Shown: piece by piece, positions 6,981-7,805 of the stretch
How positions within the stretch are numbered: position 1 is the stretch's first letter
How the letters are laid out: the number at the start of each line of letters is the position of its first letter
From: Actinomycetota bacterium
Lineage (GTDB): Bacteria; Actinomycetota; Actinomycetes; Actinomycetales; Microbacteriaceae
Length of the DNA stretch: 7,805 nucleotides
Assembly (NCBI GenBank): GCA_027728145.1
Contig: JAQBZV010000043.1
Span: forward strand, 1-7,805
Direction of reading: 5' to 3'
Notes under the pieces: model-generated
Databases searched by the model: none
What the model was told of the DNA's origin: nothing
What the model saw: only the letters and a program-made list of their open reading frames with translations
Program-made: the position numbers and the translations under genes

Positions 6981-7805
6981 GAGGTGACCTTCTTTCTGGA
7001 GTAAAACGGCAAGGATGTCACCGTTACGGGGAGGCTAGCGCCCCTGACGTCGACAATAAGTTCCTGTCCCACCTCGCGGTGAGCTGCCTCAACAAACGCC
7101 ATCGCGATGGGGAAGCCGAGCGTGGGGGACAAAGCACCCGAGGTAATTTCGCCGATGACAGCGCCTTGGCTATCGAGGACCGGATACTCCGCGCGCGGAG
7201 CGCGCTTGCCCTCAGCGCTCAACCCCACCAAAACTCGAGAGGACTTTTCACCGAGAGCCGTGTCTTTGCCGACAAACGATTCCTTCGCGTTCACCACAAC
7301 GCCCGCGAGCCCCGCTTGGGCTGGGGTCACAAAACGAGAAAGCTCATGACCATAAAGCGGCATTCCAGCCTCCAGGCGAAGAGTGTCCCTGCAGGCCAAA
7401 CCACAGAGTGTGAGCTGGTCGCCACCAGCCTCCATGAGTGCATTCCACAGGGACTCTGCCTGAGCGGAGTGAATGAAGATTTCCATTCCGTCTTCCCCGG
7501 TATAGCCGGTGCGGGCGATCAGAACATCGTGGTCACCAAAGTGCCCGCCCATGATGCGGTAGTAGCGAAGCTCCGATAACGGCTTCTCGAGTGTGACCGG
7601 CGAGGACTCCAGGATGGCGGCAGCCAGTGGGCCCTGCAGGGCAATCAAAGCCCAGTCGTCGCTGGTGTCCGTCACCCGCACGTCAAAACCGGCCGATCGA
7701 GCCTGCATCGCCTCCACCGCGGCGTCGCGGTTGGCGGCGTTCGCCACAATCAGATACGTCTGTGCCCCCAATCGATAGACGATGAGGTCATCAATCACTC
7801 CACCG
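6977..7805 (-). CDS. gcvT: Aminomethyltransferase, T-protein of the glycine cleavage system (partial, 5' end missing)
   Basis: This tetrahydrofolate-dependent enzyme releases ammonia from the aminomethyl-lipoyl GcvH and makes 5,10-methylenetetrahydrofolate. About 275 C-terminal residues are visible; the family is about 360-375 long, so roughly 90-100 N-terminal residues lie beyond the right edge. The frame stays open to the edge, and two Gly codons precede the GTG at 7798. That GTG therefore encodes the Val of [13 protein letters not shown], an internal family motif, and is not a start. The aspartates of this motif include the residue implicated in catalysis in T-protein structures. Further signatures follow in order: [55 protein letters not shown] and a C-terminal LPFYSRKK. 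It is upstream of gcvH, with a GTGA stop/start overlap. The operon promoter, and any glycine riboswitch, would lie outside the window. Confidence 0.97.
   Translation of the reverse strand, partial: GGVIDDLIVYRLGAQTYLIVANAANRDAAVEAMQARSAGFDVRVTDTSDDWALIALQGPLAAAILESSPVTLEKPLSELRYYRIMGGHFGDHDVLIARTGYTGEDGMEIFIHSAQAESLWNALMEAGGDQLTLCGLACRDTLRLEAGMPLYGHELSRFVTPAQAGLAGVVVNAKESFVGKDTALGEKSSRVLVGLSAEGKRAPRAEYPVLDSQGAVIGEITSGALSPTLGFPIAMAFVEAAHREVGQELIVDVRGASLPVTVTSLPFYSRKKVTS
6988..6993 (-). promoter_or_regulatory. Ribosome binding site of gcvH inside the gcvT 3' end
   Basis: AGAAGG on the minus strand lies seven bases before the GTG at 6980, within the last codons of gcvT. It supports the GTG start and the coupled reading of the two genes. 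Confidence 0.65.

Noticed and set aside
7187..7205. Perfect 14-base palindrome CTCCGCGCGCGGAG, overlapping a GCGCGC-GGA-GCGCGC repeat
   Set aside because: It sits inside gcvT coding sequence and is explained by GC-rich Ala, Pro and Arg codons; nothing else suggests a binding site.
1..7805. A novel defence, mobile or biosynthetic system
   Set aside because: All seven genes belong to known families, and there are no transposase, integrase, toxin, repeat-array or attachment-site signs.

Overview
The window is a dense, roughly 58-60 percent GC (estimated by eye) bacterial chromosome segment. It carries six complete genes and one partial gene. The GTG starts, the 4-base gene overlaps, a probable leaderless start and the protein flavours suggest an actinobacterium, perhaps a small-genome Microbacteriaceae-like lineage. 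These flavours include a CPBP protease with EEVxxVGY and RxxYHLYQG motifs and a DCC protein ending in a LPGGTPSC-type tail. The genus cannot be fixed from the sequence alone.

Layout: (1) Positions 23-1930, minus strand, hold typA/bipA, a ribosome-associated translational GTPase. (2) Positions 1931-2029 are the only real intergenic gap, a divergent promoter region with two small inverted repeats. (3) Positions 2030-3671, plus strand, hold three tightly spaced genes: a DCC-family (DUF393) thiol oxidoreductase-like protein, a CPBP intramembrane protease homologue, and a BCP/PrxQ-type peroxiredoxin. The gaps are 2 and 11 bases, so this is probably one transcript. (4) Positions 3668-7805, minus strand, hold the glycine cleavage operon gcvT-gcvH-gcvP, read from the right edge leftwards. 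The 5' part of gcvT lies outside the window.

How the genes work together: GcvP (PLP decarboxylase), GcvH (lipoyl carrier) and GcvT (aminomethyltransferase) are three of the four components of the glycine cleavage system. The fourth, dihydrolipoamide dehydrogenase, is not encoded here. The plus-strand trio combines two Cys-based redox proteins with a membrane protease homologue. A shared role in redox or envelope stress is only an inference. The peroxiredoxin and gcvP genes converge, and their stop codons overlap.

I looked for an undescribed system and did not find one. All seven genes belong to known families. The points worth a second look are small: a probable leaderless start, overlapping convergent stops, a CPBP protein lacking the canonical motif-1 arginine, and translational coupling in the gcv operon. 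No tRNA, rRNA, CRISPR array, insertion sequence or gene-free stretch longer than 300 bases was seen.
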